Positions 24,573 to 35,244 of a DNA stretch of 64,000 nucleotides are shown in pieces; the stretch's first letter is position 1, and each line of letters starts with the position of its first letter. This stretch comes from Lepidurus packardi. Taxonomy: Eukaryota; Arthropoda; Branchiopoda; Notostraca; Triopsidae. The DNA is taken from the NCBI GenBank assembly GCA_023053545.1, contig JAKZAN010000090.1, positions 1-64,000 of the forward strand, in the 5' to 3' direction. The notes beneath the pieces are model-generated. The model was not told where the DNA came from. It ran no database searches and saw only the letters and a list, made by a program, of their open reading frames with translations. Both the position numbers and the translations under genes were made by a program.

Positions 24573-27500
24573 CTAATAACAGGGTTGGATGGATGGGATG
24601 GGGGTCAAGAGAGAAGGGTGTAAGGGGGGTAGAAAAAGTACTGAAATGATTGGGTGAGCTTCTCGTCCTTGGCTGGTTGCTGAATTGAAAGTCTGTTTGG
24701 CCTCGTTAAGGAAAAGTTTCACCGCTGGGAATAGTTTTGGGTCCATGAGAAAGTTCTGAGGTTTAAAGTGCAGTTTGAGGGAACTGTGGGCTCTAATCAA
24801 CTTCGCTCTGCACTTGTTTAACCAACGACAATGTATAAAAACGTGGTGAAGGTCTTGGATAACCATTTCCGGGCATGGGCAAAGCTTAGTGGGCGAACGG
24901 CCAATTCTATACAAATAGCTCAATGTTGGGAAGTGCGTGGATCGGACCTGTATAATCGTTGCAATGGTATTTCTTGGTAGTCTTGAGTTGATGATTCCAT
25001 GAAGAGATGGAACAGCATTCAAATCTTTTAAAGGGCTATTAGTTGATTCCCATCCATTTTGCCACGTTTTAATAAGCGCTTTTTTAATTTCTAGTAGGGC
25101 TTCTTTTTGGGTTGCGGGTGGGCTTGACCAGATTGCCCTGGCCAGGCATCTTGTCCTTTCTTCACAGGATGCATACATCTTGTGTCTCTGGGTTTCTACC
25201 TGTATTGGCCATTTCTGCCAGTTCTTATGCGCATAGTGTCGTAGAAGTGTCCATTTTAACTTTAAGTTTAATGGTAGGACGCCTGTATCAACCTCTAGGG
25301 CTATGGTTGGGGTTGAAGGAAGTGCTCCTGAAATTAGCAGAAGGCCTCTTCGGTATATTTGGGTGATAGGCCGAAGCCTGGTTTCCGAGGCATTGCACCA
25401 AGCTGGGTATCCATAGGTCAACTTTGAAACGATAGTTGCATGGAAGAGAGTGCGTACTTGGGAGCATGTGATGGACTTCGAAATTTTGATCAACCGGTGG
25501 ATCCTCTGAAGGGTGTTATTACATTGAGCTGCTAGTAGGGAAATATGGCTTTGCCATGTGAGCCTGTTATCATAGATTACGCCCAGGTATCTCACTGCCT
25601 CCTTTGGGTAGATAGTTGTCGTTCCCCATATTAGCGGGGCAACCTCTTCTGTTCTTTTTCTTGAGAAGTGTATCAACTCGGTCTTGTCCCTGGAGAATTC
25701 TAGCTCAAACTTCCTTCCCCATTTTTCTAGTGAGCATAGATTGTTCGCTAAAAGTCTTGTGTTCCATTCGCTGGACGAACCCGAAGTGTGGAGGAGCAAA
25801 TCATCGGCGAAGGCACCGATGTGAATTCGTTTCCGGTTTATTACACTTAGCGCCCCGTTGATATATAACAAAAAGATGATAGGTGATATTGGAGATCCTT
25901 GCGGTACACCTTTTTTTATGGCATATGTTTGACTGTTTTCCGTTCCGTGTACGACGAATGCTCTCCTGTCTTGGAGGAAGCTCTGTATCCACTTGACAAT
26001 CTGTGAGGGCACCTTTAGTTTCTTCATTTCGGCAACCAGTTTTTGATGTACTACGTTGTCAAATGCTCCTTTAATATCAAGTAGGAGGGCTGTTTGAACT
26101 TTGCCTCTGTCAAAGCTGTTTAGTACGGAGTTACTGAGTTCCATGAGGGCATCTGTTGTACCTCTCCCTGGTCTAAAACCCCATTGCATATCCGACAGCT
26201 TGTTGTTGTTTTCAAGGAAAGTTTGCAGTCTGGAAGCTACTGCTTTTTCAAGAATTTTTCCAAGAATAGGTAAGAGGGCGATTGGCCGGAAACTTTTTAT
26301 TGAGCTGTAGTCCTTCTTGCCGGGTTTCGGTAAGGGCAGTACTTTCGCTATCTTCCACAAAGAGGGATAGTGACCAAAGGTGAGAGAGGCGTTAAAGATT
26401 TTGACCACGGTTGCAGAAATGGTCGTCCAAATTTCCTGAAGCACGATCGCTTGGATACCATCCATACCAGCGGCTTTTTTTGAATGTAAGTTGTTCAAGA
26501 TATTGGAAATTTCTTCTATAGTGAAGTCTGAGGAGATTTCACATTGGGTAGATCTCGTGAAATGATGCTTACAACGGGGACCTTGGTATGTTTTTGTTGG
26601 GGCGTCCCACATTTCTCCGACAATAAGGTGTTCAGCGATGAAATTGAGCCTAGCGACTGGGTTATCAAATGGCGTACCATCCTCTTGTTTAAGTTGCTGA
26701 ACAAGTGACTTGCTGTTCTCGTTACGTAATGTACGATTAAGATTCCAGATGACCTTATTCTCGGTGGTAGCCATCTTGTCTGCCCAGTACTTGTCCCGAC
26801 GCTCTCTAGTCTTGGTCCTGTAGTGATTTCTTGACGCTTTCCATAGGGTCTCTCTTCTTGTGCCTCCATAAATTCGATAAGCGCGTAGTGCTTTCGCCGC
26901 TTGTTTACGGAGTTCCGCTAGTTCTAAGTTCCACCAGGGATTATTCCGGTTTTTACTGGTAAAGGTGGGTATGTTTTGGTTCATAGCATTTTGTATGATA
27001 GTTGTCAGTTTATAAGCAGCTGCATCGATGTCCTGTGTGTTGGAGAGCTTTGTAAAGGAGTTTTTAGAGTTTTTTAGTCCCAAAGCCGTGTCATGGCGTG
27101 CTTTCTCCCAGTTGGCCTTTTGGTAGTGCCAGCTTTTGTTCGATACTTTGTTGGTGTTGTGTATGAGGTTTAGAGAAATCACTATGGCTTTGTGGTCGGA
27201 TTCGTTGTAGTATTTTGCTTCATCAAGGACGTGCCAGTCTGTGATTGCAGTTAATTGAGGGGAACACCACGTGAGATCGATTGTCGATTTATGTCCACGT
27301 TCGTTGTGGAAAGTTGGGACATTCCATTGGTTTAACAAGTCCCAGTGCTGTTCTGTAGCGAAGTCATATAGTTGTGTTCCCGATGAGTCTGGTGTTTTAT
27401 CCTCCCACTGCCAATGATGAGCATTGAAATCTCCTGTGATGATTACTGGGTCCTGTTGATTGTACTTTCCCCAGGCTTCTTGAAGAAGCGACGTCGTGTT

Positions 27501-27815
27501 AACAGTATGTCTTCTGTAAATTGCGAGTAGGGATATTGCTCGGCCTTGTTGATTTCCCAGTCTGATTTTTGCGTACAGTTCCTTTATTTCAATGACATGG
27601 AAAGGGCTGTCTGGCTTACGAAGGAGCATTACTCCCTCATAAGCAAGAGATGTTGTAATGACGTCAAAACCTAGGATGTGTGATTGAGTATAGTGCTGTG
27701 GTGGTTCTAGAACAATAACCAGGGTTATATCCTCACTGTTGGCCTCTCTTGCCACTTCGTTAAGTTGGGATGTACTTTTCCGGATATTCTGTACAATCAG
27801 TCGCACTATTCCCAT
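24573..27815 (-). CDS. E2 copy 1 ORF2: APE endonuclease and reverse transcriptase, 1,080 aa, intact
   Basis: The N-terminal APE endonuclease shows N10, E37 (VLEPP), GDFNAHH (D129, N131), STID (D180) and SDH (206-208). A linker with WWN and a basic region leads to the RT: SFRPIALLPILGK (about 508-520), QWGFRPGRGTTDAL, LLLDIKGAFDNV (D580), GVPQGSPISP (636-645) and catalytic FADD (669-672), then a thumb with RYLGV. The C-terminal domain ends in C979-x-C981 with H990/H991 and C996, a zinc-finger-like motif common in this kind of LINE. No RNase H is present. All catalytic residues I can check are in place and the frame is unbroken, so the protein could be active. ORF2 begins three bases after the ORF1 stop codon and in the same frame. 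The ATG at 27815 is the first after that stop. Confidence 0.95.
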   Translation of the reverse strand: MGIVRLIVQNIRKSTSQLNEVAREANSEDITLVIVLEPPQHYTQSHILGFDVITTSLAYEGVMLLRKPDSPFHVIEIKELYAKIRLGNQQGRAISLLAIYRRHTVNTTSLLQEAWGKYNQQDPVIITGDFNAHHWQWEDKTPDSSGTQLYDFATEQHWDLLNQWNVPTFHNERGHKSTIDLTWCSPQLTAITDWHVLDEAKYYNESDHKAIVISLNLIHNTNKVSNKSWHYQKANWEKARHDTALGLKNSKNSFTKLSNTQDIDAAAYKLTTIIQNAMNQNIPTFTSKNRNNPWWNLELAELRKQAAKALRAYRIYGGTRRETLWKASRNHYRTKTRERRDKYWADKMATTENKVIWNLNRTLRNENSKSLVQQLKQEDGTPFDNPVARLNFIAEHLIVGEMWDAPTKTYQGPRCKHHFTRSTQCEISSDFTIEEISNILNNLHSKKAAGMDGIQAIVLQEIWTTISATVVKIFNASLTFGHYPSLWKIAKVLPLPKPGKKDYSSIKSFRPIALLPILGKILEKAVASRLQTFLENNNKLSDMQWGFRPGRGTTDALMELSNSVLNSFDRGKVQTALLLDIKGAFDNVVHQKLVAEMKKLKVPSQIVKWIQSFLQDRRAFVVHGTENSQTYAIKKGVPQGSPISPIIFLLYINGALSVINRKRIHIGAFADDLLLHTSGSSSEWNTRLLANNLCSLEKWGRKFELEFSRDKTELIHFSRKRTEEVAPLIWGTTTIYPKEAVRYLGVIYDNRLTWQSHISLLAAQCNNTLQRIHRLIKISKSITCSQVRTLFHATIVSKLTYGYPAWCNASETRLRPITQIYRRGLLLISGALPSTPTIALEVDTGVLPLNLKLKWTLLRHYAHKNWQKWPIQVETQRHKMYASCEERTRCLARAIWSSPPATQKEALLEIKKALIKTWQNGWESTNSPLKDLNAVPSLHGIINSRLPRNTIATIIQVRSTHFPTLSYLYRIGRSPTKLCPCPEMVIQDLHHVFIHCRWLNKCRAKLIRAHSSLKLHFKPQNFLMDPKLFPAVKLFLNEAKQTFNSATSQGREAHPIISVLFLPPLHPSLLTPIPSIQPCY

Positions 27816-27818
27816 AAG

Positions 27819-28634
27819 CTACTTGCTCTTTGTCGCGGACTTCTTGTCCTTTGCTTCTACTTCCTTCAGTCGGGTAGGACAGTTTGAGTCAAAAGCGTAG
27901 TGTTGGTCTTTGCAATTTGCACATTTCTTCATTGCCTCTGTGCATTTCCTTGTGTCGTGGTTTTTGGCACATTTTCCGCAGGTTGGAGTCTTCTCGCGGC
28001 AAGACGCTGACATGTGGCCATAGGCTTGACAATTATAGCACTGAAGGATCTGGGGGTGTTTGACGTTTTCCACTTGTACTATGCGGTTGAAAGCAAAGAT
28101 GGCTCCCACTTCTATCAACCGTTTCTTCTCTACTTCTGATTTACAAGTATACTTGATGGAACCGTATGCTTTTTTTACATCCGGGTTTAGCCATTTCGCT
28201 TGATCCGCTTGGAAGACGACTTCCAGGTTTGAGTTTTTTTCGGAGATGTGTTTGCATATTTCTGGTAGACTCTCGTCCTTTGGTAGCTGGTGAATAATCA
28301 TCGTCAGGTTTGGTTGCCTCTTTACTACCTTTACCGGACCCAAATTTGGCAATGTCGCCGATTCAAAAATGTTTTCAGAAGTTGTTTTTTCCTCTATACT
28401 CTTGTAGGTGAGTGCGAGTCTGTTCGTTCTGGTCTTTCCTACTAGGACAGGTTTCGGTGCTTTTGGGTATGCTTTGGACAGGTCATCTTCGATTGTCTTC
28501 AGAAGATCTTTCCTGGGAATGACCGCGTTTCTCTTAGTCTCGTCTTCTTGCTGAATGAATAACGTTAGACCATCGTCGTCTTGAGCGCTTGAATCGTGGC
28601 TGGCAGGGGTGACACTTGGGGTGCTTGGGGTGCT
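27819..28634 (-). CDS. E2 copy 1 ORF1, 5'-truncated: RRM-like plus three CCHC knuckles
   Basis: The frame is open from the satellite junction at 28634 to a TAG at 27821-27819, 271 codons without a start. A TTG at 28352 is not a credible initiator. The first in-frame ATG (28301) lies well inside the conserved domain. Residues 1-20 are Ser/Thr/Pro-rich. LTLFIQQED and VIPRKDLL lead into an RRM-like region with RLALTYKS. The zinc knuckles are C199-C202-H207-C212, C219-C222-H226-C231 and C238-C241-H245-C252 (counted from the junction). The protein should bind element RNA. Comparison with E3 ORF1 shows that about 200 N-terminal residues, the ATG and the 5' UTR are missing, so this copy probably cannot make a full ORF1 protein. 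Confidence 0.88.
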   Translation of the reverse strand, partial: STPSTPSVTPASHDSSAQDDDGLTLFIQQEDETKRNAVIPRKDLLKTIEDDLSKAYPKAPKPVLVGKTRTNRLALTYKSIEEKTTSENIFESATLPNLGPVKVVKRQPNLTMIIHQLPKDESLPEICKHISEKNSNLEVVFQADQAKWLNPDVKKAYGSIKYTCKSEVEKKRLIEVGAIFAFNRIVQVENVKHPQILQCYNCQAYGHMSASCREKTPTCGKCAKNHDTRKCTEAMKKCANCKDQHYAFDSNCPTRLKEVEAKDKKSATKSK

Positions 28635-31080
28635 TCCTTACGGACTGAATTAATTCTTTAGGATTGATTGAATTCCTTTCTTATTGAATTAATTCCTTAC
28701 TTACTGAATTAATTCTTTACGGATTTAATTAATTCCTTACGGACTTAATAAATTCCTTACGGACTTAATTATTTCCTTACGGACTGAATTAATTCTTTAG
28801 GATTGATTGAATTCCTTTCTTACTGAATTAATTCCTTACGGACTGAATTAATTCTTTACGGATTAAATTAATTCCTTACGGACTGAATTAATTCTTTACG
28901 GACTGAAGTAATTCATTAAGGACTGAATTAATTCCTTACGGACTTAAATAATTCCTTACGGACTTAATAAATTCCTTACGGACTTAATTAATTCTTTACG
29001 GATTTAATTAATTCCTTACGGAATGAGTTAATTATTTAGGATTGATTGAATTCCTTTCTTACTGAATTAATTCCTTACGGACTGAACAAATGCCTTACGG
29101 ACTTAATTAATTCCTGACGGACTTAATTAATTCTTTACGGACTGAAATAATTCCTAATGGACTTAATTAATTCTTTACGGACATAATTAATTCATTACGG
29201 ACTGAATTAATTCCTTACGGACTTAAATAATTCCTTACGGACTTAATAAATTCCTTACGGACTTAATTATTTCCTTACGGACTGAATTAATTCTTTAGGG
29301 TTGATTGAATTCCTTTCTTACTGAATTAATTCCTTACGGATTGAATTAATTCTTTACGGATTTAATTAATTCCTTACGGACTGAATTAATTCCTTACGGA
29401 CTTAAATAATTCCTTACGGACTTAATAAATTCCTTACGGACTTAATTAATTCCTTACGGACTGAACAAATTCCTTACGGACTTAATTAATTCCTTACGGA
29501 CTTAATTAATTCCTTACGGACTGAACAAATTCCTTACGGACTTAATAAATTACTTACGGACTTAATTAATTCCTTACGGACTGAATTAATTCTTTAGGAT
29601 TGATTGAATTCCTTTCTTATTGAATTAATTCCTTACTTACTGAATTAATTCTTTACGGATTTAATTAATTCCTTACGGACTTAATAAATTCCTTACGGAC
29701 TTAATTATTTCCTTACGGACTGAATTAATTCTTTAGGATTGATTGAATTCCTTTCTTACTGAATTAATTCCTTACGGACTGAATTAATTCTTTACGGATT
29801 TAATTAATTCCTTACGGACTGAATTAATTCTTTACGGACTGAAGTAATTCATTAAGGACTGAATTAATTCCTTACGGACTTAAATAATTCCTTACGGACT
29901 TAATAAATTCCTTACGGACTTAATTAATTCTTTACGGATTTAATTAATTCCTTACGGAATGAGTTAATTATTTAGGATTGATTGAATTCCTTTCTTACTG
30001 AATTAATTCCTTACGGACTGAATTAATTCTTTACGGATTTAATTAATTCCTTACGGACTTAATTAATTCCTTTCGGACTGAACAAATTTCTTACGGACTT
30101 AATTAATTCCTTACGGACTGAATTAATTCTTTAAGATTGATTGAATTCCTTTCTTACTGAATTAATTCCTTACGGACTGAATTAATTCTTTACGGATTTA
30201 ATTAATTCCTTACGGACTTAATTAATTCCTTACGGACTTAATTAATTCCTTACGGACTGAACAAATTCCTTACGGACTTAATAAATTCCTTACGGACTTA
30301 ATTAATTCCTTACGGATTTAATTAATTCCTTACGGACTGAATTAATTCTTTACGGATTTAATTACTTCCTTACGGACTGAATTAATTCTTTACGGATTTA
30401 ATTAATTCCTTACGGACTGAATTAATTCCTTACGGACTGAGTTAATTATTTAGGATTGATTGAATTCCTTTCTTACTGAATTAATTCCTTACGGACTGAA
30501 CAAATGCCTTACGGACTTAATTAATTCCTGACGGACTTAATTAATTCTTTACGGACTGAAATAATTCCTAATGGACTTAATTAATTCTTTACGCACATAA
30601 TTAATTCATTACGGACTGAATTAATTCCTTACGGACTTAATTAATTCTTTACGGACTGAAGTAATTCATTAAGGATTGAATTAATTCCTTACGGACTTAA
30701 ATAATTCCTTACGGACTTAATAAATTCCTTACGGACTTAATTAATTCCTTTCGGAAGGAACAAATTTCTTACGGACTTAATTAATTCCTTACGGACTGAA
30801 CAAATTCCTTACGGACTTAATAAATTCCTTACGGACTTAATTAATTCCTTACGGACTGAAATAATTCTTTAGGATTGATTGAATTCCTTTCTTACTGAAT
30901 TAATTCCTTACTTACTGAATTAATTCTTTAAGGATTTAATTAATTCCTTACAGACTGAATTAATTCTTTACGGATTTAATTAATTCCTTACGGAATGAGT
31001 TAATTATTTAGGATTGATTGAATTCCTTTCTTACTGAATTAATTCCTTACGGACTGAATTAATTCTTTACGGATTTAATT
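28635..31080 (-). repeat. SatB array between E2 copies 1 and 2
   Basis: About 2.45 kb of reverse-orientation 20-bp monomers. From 29732 it repeats the sequence upstream of E2 copy 1 at a 6,610-bp offset. For example, the GAAGTAATTCATTAAGGACT variant appears at the equivalent place in both. No gene is seen. Confidence 0.96.
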
Positions 31081-31182
31081 TTTTTTTTTTTTTCAATTTA
31101 AAGCCGGCGTAGGCTTGAAAGCCTGTTGCCAAACTATGTATTTGTCGTATCCTTGCAAGATATTATATTATAAAAACAGATA

Positions 31183-34100
31183 CTAATAACAGGGTTGGAT
31201 GGATGGGATGGGGGTCAAGAGAGAAGGGTGTAAGGGGGGTAGAAAAAGTACTGAAATGATTGGGTGAGCTTCTCGTCCTTGGCTGGTTGCTGAATTGAAA
31301 GTCTGTTTGGCCTCGTTAAGGAAAAGTTTCACCGCTGGGAATAGTTTTGGGTCCATGAGAAAGTTCTGAGGTTTAAAGTGCAGTTTGAGGGAACTGTGGG
31401 CTCTAATCAACTTCGCTCTGCACTTGTTTAACCAACGACAATGTATAAAAACGTGGTGAAGGTCTTGGATAACCATTTCCGGGCATGGGCAAAGCTTAGT
31501 GGGCGAACGGCCAATTCTATACAAATAGCTCAATGTTGGGAAGTGCGTGGATCGGACCTGTATAATCGTTGCAATGGTATTTCTTGGTAGTCTTGAGTTG
31601 ATGATTCCATGAAGAGATGGAACAGCATTCAAATCTTTTAAAGGGCTATTAGTTGATTCCCATCCATTTTGCCACGTTTTAATAAGCGCTTTTTTAATTT
31701 CTAGTAGGGCTTCTTTTTGGGTTGCGGGTGGGCTTGACCAGATTGCCCTGGCCAGGCATCTTGTCCTTTCTTCACAGGATGCATACATCTTGTGTCTCTG
31801 GGTTTCTACCTGTATTGGCCATTTCTGCCAGTTCTTATGCGCATAGTGTCGTAGAAGTGTCCATTTTAACTTTAAGTTTAATGGTAGGACGCCTGTATCA
31901 ACCTCTAGGGCTATGGTTGGGGTTGAAGGAAGTGCTCCTGAAATTAGCAGAAGGCCTCTTCGGTATATTTGGGTGATAGGCCGAAGCCTGGTTTCCGAGG
32001 CATTGCACCAAGCTGGGTATCCATAGGTCAACTTTGAAACGATAGTTGCATGGAAGAGAGTGCGTACTTGGGAGCATGTGATGGACTTCGAAATTTTGAT
32101 CAACCGGTGGATCCTCTGAAGGGTGTTATTACATTGAGCTGCTAGTAGGGAAATATGGCTTTGCCATGTGAGCCTGTTATCATAGATTACGCCCAGGTAT
32201 CTCACTGCCTCCTTTGGGTAGATAGTTGTCGTTCCCCATATTAGCGGGGCAACCTCTTCTGTTCTTTTTCTTGAGAAGTGTATCAACTCGGTCTTGTCCC
32301 TGGAGAATTCTAGCTCAAACTTCCTTCCCCATTTTTCTAGTGAGCATAGATTGTTCGCTAAAAGTCTTGTGTTCCATTCGCTGGACGAACCCGAAGTGTG
32401 GAGGAGCAAATCATCGGCGAAGGCACCGATGTGAATTCGTTTCCGGTTTATTACACTTAGCGCCCCGTTGATATATAACAAAAAGATGATAGGTGATATT
32501 GGAGATCCTTGCGGTACACCTTTTTTTATGGCATATGTTTGACTGTTTTCCGTTCCGTGTACGACGAATGCTCTCCTGTCTTGGAGGAAGCTCTGTATCC
32601 ACTTGACAATCTGTGAGGGCACCTTTAGTTTCTTCATTTCGGCAACCAGTTTTTGATGTACTACGTTGTCAAATGCTCCTTTAATATCAAGTAGGAGGGC
32701 TGTTTGAACTTTGCCTCTGTCAAAGCTGTTTAGTACGGAGTTACTGAGTTCCATGAGGGCATCTGTTGTACCTCTCCCTGGTCTAAAACCCCATTGCATA
32801 TCCGACAGCTTGTTGTTGTTTTCAAGGAAAGTTTGCAGTCTGGAAGCTACTGCTTTTTCAAGAATTTTTCCAAGAATAGGTAAGAGGGCGATTGGCCGGA
32901 AACTTTTTATTGAGCTGTAGTCCTTCTTGCCGGGTTTCGGTAAGGGCAGTACTTTCGCTATCTTCCACAAAGAGGGATAGTGACCAAAGGTGAGAGAGGC
33001 GTTAAAGATTTTGACCACGGTTGCAGAAATGGTCGTCCAAATTTCCTGAAGCACGATCGCTTGGATACCATCCATACCAGCGGCTTTTTTTGAATGTAAG
33101 TTGTTCAAGATATTGGAAATTTCTTCTATAGTGAAGTCTGAGGAGATTTCACATTGGGTAGATCTCGTGAAATGATGCTTACAACGGGGACCTTGGTATG
33201 TTTTTGTTGGGGCGTCCCACATTTCTCCGACAATAAGGTGTTCAGCGATGAAATTGAGCCTAGCGACTGGGTTATCAAATGGCGTACCATCCTCTTGTTT
33301 AAGTTGCTGAACAAGTGACTTGCTGTTCTCGTTACGTAATGTACGATTAAGATTCCAGATGACCTTATTCTCGGTGGTAGCCATCTTGTCTGCCCAGTAC
33401 TTGTCCCGACGCTCTCTAGTCTTGGTCCTGTAGTGATTTCTTGACGCTTTCCATAGGGTCTCTCTTCTTGTGCCTCCATAAATTCGATAAGCGCGTAGTG
33501 CTTTCGCCGCTTGTTTACGGAGTTCCGCTAGTTCTAAGTTCCACCAGGGATTATTCCGGTTTTTACTGGTAAAGGTGGGTATGTTTTGGTTCATAGCATT
33601 TTGTATGATAGTTGTCAGTTTATAAGCAGCTGCATCGATGTCCTGTGTGTTGGAGAGCTTTGTAAAGGAGTTTTTAGAGTTTTTTAGTCCCAAAGCCGTG
33701 TCATGGCGTGCTTTCTCCCAGTTGGCCTTTTGGTAGTGCCAGCTTTTGTTCGATACTTTGTTGGTGTTGTGTATGAGGTTTAGAGAAATCACTATGGCTT
33801 TGTGGTCGGATTCGTTGTAGTATTTTGCTTCATCAAGGACGTGCCAGTCTGTGATTGCAGTTAATTGAGGGGAACACCACGTGAGATCGATTGTCGATTT
33901 ATGTCCACGTTCGTTGTGGAAAGTTGGGACATTCCATTGGTTTAACAAGTCCCAGTGCTGTTCTGTAGCGAAGTCATATAGTTGTGTTCCCGATGAGTCT
34001 GGTGTTTTATCCTCCCACTGCCAATGATGAGCATTGAAATCTCCTGTGATGATTACTGGGTCCTGTTGATTGTACTTTCCCCAGGCTTCTTGAAGAAGCG

Positions 34101-34425
34101 ACGTCGTGTTAACAGTATGTCTTCTGTAAATTGCGAGTAGGGATATTGCTCGGCCTTGTTGATTTCCCAGTCTGATTTTTGCGTACAGTTCCTTTATTTC
34201 AATGACATGGAAAGGGCTGTCTGGCTTACGAAGGAGCATTACTCCCTCATAAGCAAGAGATGTTGTAATGACGTCAAAACCTAGGATGTGTGATTGAGTA
34301 TAGTGCTGTGGTGGTTCTAGAACAATAACCAGGGTTATATCCTCACTGTTGGCCTCTCTTGCCACTTCGTTAAGTTGGGATGTACTTTTCCGGATATTCT
34401 GTACAATCAGTCGCACTATTCCCAT
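31183..34425 (-). CDS. E2 copy 2 ORF2, intact
   Basis: The translation is identical to the copy 1 ORF2 over all 1,080 residues, including the endonuclease residues (N10, E37, D129, D180, D207-H208), FADD at 669-672 and the C-terminal CxC...H...C motif. Not a single amino-acid change means that the duplication is very recent, that conversion keeps the copies alike, or that the assembly repeated a unit. It starts three bases after the ORF1 TAG, in frame with it. Confidence 0.94.
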   Translation of the reverse strand: MGIVRLIVQNIRKSTSQLNEVAREANSEDITLVIVLEPPQHYTQSHILGFDVITTSLAYEGVMLLRKPDSPFHVIEIKELYAKIRLGNQQGRAISLLAIYRRHTVNTTSLLQEAWGKYNQQDPVIITGDFNAHHWQWEDKTPDSSGTQLYDFATEQHWDLLNQWNVPTFHNERGHKSTIDLTWCSPQLTAITDWHVLDEAKYYNESDHKAIVISLNLIHNTNKVSNKSWHYQKANWEKARHDTALGLKNSKNSFTKLSNTQDIDAAAYKLTTIIQNAMNQNIPTFTSKNRNNPWWNLELAELRKQAAKALRAYRIYGGTRRETLWKASRNHYRTKTRERRDKYWADKMATTENKVIWNLNRTLRNENSKSLVQQLKQEDGTPFDNPVARLNFIAEHLIVGEMWDAPTKTYQGPRCKHHFTRSTQCEISSDFTIEEISNILNNLHSKKAAGMDGIQAIVLQEIWTTISATVVKIFNASLTFGHYPSLWKIAKVLPLPKPGKKDYSSIKSFRPIALLPILGKILEKAVASRLQTFLENNNKLSDMQWGFRPGRGTTDALMELSNSVLNSFDRGKVQTALLLDIKGAFDNVVHQKLVAEMKKLKVPSQIVKWIQSFLQDRRAFVVHGTENSQTYAIKKGVPQGSPISPIIFLLYINGALSVINRKRIHIGAFADDLLLHTSGSSSEWNTRLLANNLCSLEKWGRKFELEFSRDKTELIHFSRKRTEEVAPLIWGTTTIYPKEAVRYLGVIYDNRLTWQSHISLLAAQCNNTLQRIHRLIKISKSITCSQVRTLFHATIVSKLTYGYPAWCNASETRLRPITQIYRRGLLLISGALPSTPTIALEVDTGVLPLNLKLKWTLLRHYAHKNWQKWPIQVETQRHKMYASCEERTRCLARAIWSSPPATQKEALLEIKKALIKTWQNGWESTNSPLKDLNAVPSLHGIINSRLPRNTIATIIQVRSTHFPTLSYLYRIGRSPTKLCPCPEMVIQDLHHVFIHCRWLNKCRAKLIRAHSSLKLHFKPQNFLMDPKLFPAVKLFLNEAKQTFNSATSQGREAHPIISVLFLPPLHPSLLTPIPSIQPCY

Positions 34426-34428
34426 AAG

Positions 34429-35244
34429 CTACTTGCTCTTTGTCGCGGACTTCTTGTCCTTTGCTTCTACTTCCTTCAGTCGGGTAGGACAGTTTGAGTC
34501 AAAAGCGTAGTGTTGGTCTTTGCAATTTGCACATTTCTTCATTGCCTCTGTGCATTTCCTTGTGTCGTGGTTTTTGGCACATTTTCCGCAGGTTGGAGTC
34601 TTCTCGCGGCAAGACGCTGACATGTGGCCATAGGCTTGACAATTATAGCACTGAAGGATCTGGGGGTGTTTGACGTTTTCCACTTGTACTATGCGGTTGA
34701 AAGCAAAGATGGCTCCCACTTCTATCAACCGTTTCTTCTCTACTTCTGATTTACAAGTATACTTGATGGAACCGTATGCTTTTTTTACATCCGGGTTTAG
34801 CCATTTCGCTTGATCCGCTTGGAAGACGACTTCCAGGTTTGAGTTTTTTTCGGAGATGTGTTTGCATATTTCTGGTAGACTCTCGTCCTTTGGTAGCTGG
34901 TGAATAATCATCGTCAGGTTTGGTTGCCTCTTTACTACCTTTACCGGACCCAAATTTGGCAATGTCGCCGATTCAAAAATGTTTTCAGAAGTTGTTTTTT
35001 CCTCTATACTCTTGTAGGTGAGTGCGAGTCTGTTCGTTCTGGTCTTTCCTACTAGGACAGGTTTCGGTGCTTTTGGGTATGCTTTGGACAGGTCATCTTC
35101 GATTGTCTTCAGAAGATCTTTCCTGGGAATGACCGCGTTTCTCTTAGTCTCGTCTTCTTGCTGAATGAATAACGTTAGACCATCGTCGTCTTGAGCGCTT
35201 GAATCGTGGCTGGCAGGGGTGACACTTGGGGTGCTTGGGGTGCT
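34429..35244 (-). CDS. E2 copy 2 ORF1, 5'-truncated
   Basis: Open from the junction AGC codon at 35244 to the TAG at 34431-34429, matching copy 1 (271 codons, three CCHC knuckles, no native ATG). The satellite immediately upstream contributes an in-frame TAA (from CCGTAAGGA), so the array cannot supply a longer N-terminus. Confidence 0.87.
   Translation of the reverse strand, partial: STPSTPSVTPASHDSSAQDDDGLTLFIQQEDETKRNAVIPRKDLLKTIEDDLSKAYPKAPKPVLVGKTRTNRLALTYKSIEEKTTSENIFESATLPNLGPVKVVKRQPNLTMIIHQLPKDESLPEICKHISEKNSNLEVVFQADQAKWLNPDVKKAYGSIKYTCKSEVEKKRLIEVGAIFAFNRIVQVENVKHPQILQCYNCQAYGHMSASCREKTPTCGKCAKNHDTRKCTEAMKKCANCKDQHYAFDSNCPTRLKEVEAKDKKSATKSK

Larger units (their letters stand above)
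24471..28634 (-). mobile_element. E2 copy 1: 5'-truncated APE-type LINE
   Basis: The 4,164-bp minus-strand insertion has an ORF1 lacking its N-terminus, a complete ORF2, a 3' UTR of about 100 bp with a terminal hairpin, and a 15-base T run (poly-A on the sense strand, 24469-24483). There is no RNase H, unlike E1. The 5' border cuts ORF1 directly against satellite (CCGTAAGGA, then AGCACCCC), the usual outcome of incomplete reverse transcription. The clade (R1, Tad1 or Jockey-like) cannot be settled without a phylogeny. Confidence 0.93.
31081..35244 (-). mobile_element. E2 copy 2 (duplicate of copy 1)
   Basis: Same length (4,164 bp), same 5' truncation point, same poly-A length and same flanking satellite as copy 1, at an exact 6,610-bp offset. 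It arose by duplication of the whole satellite-LINE segment and not by a new insertion. Confidence 0.94.

Noticed and set aside
27819..28352. A separate 177-residue protein starting at TTG
   Set aside because: The frame is open upstream to the satellite junction and aligns with E3 ORF1 there. It is the truncated ORF1, not a short gene.
24465..28640. Target site duplication flanking E2
   Set aside because: The flanks are the same 20-bp repeat, so any match is uninformative. The join looks like a loss of a few bases in the GAATTAATT palindrome but cannot be proven.
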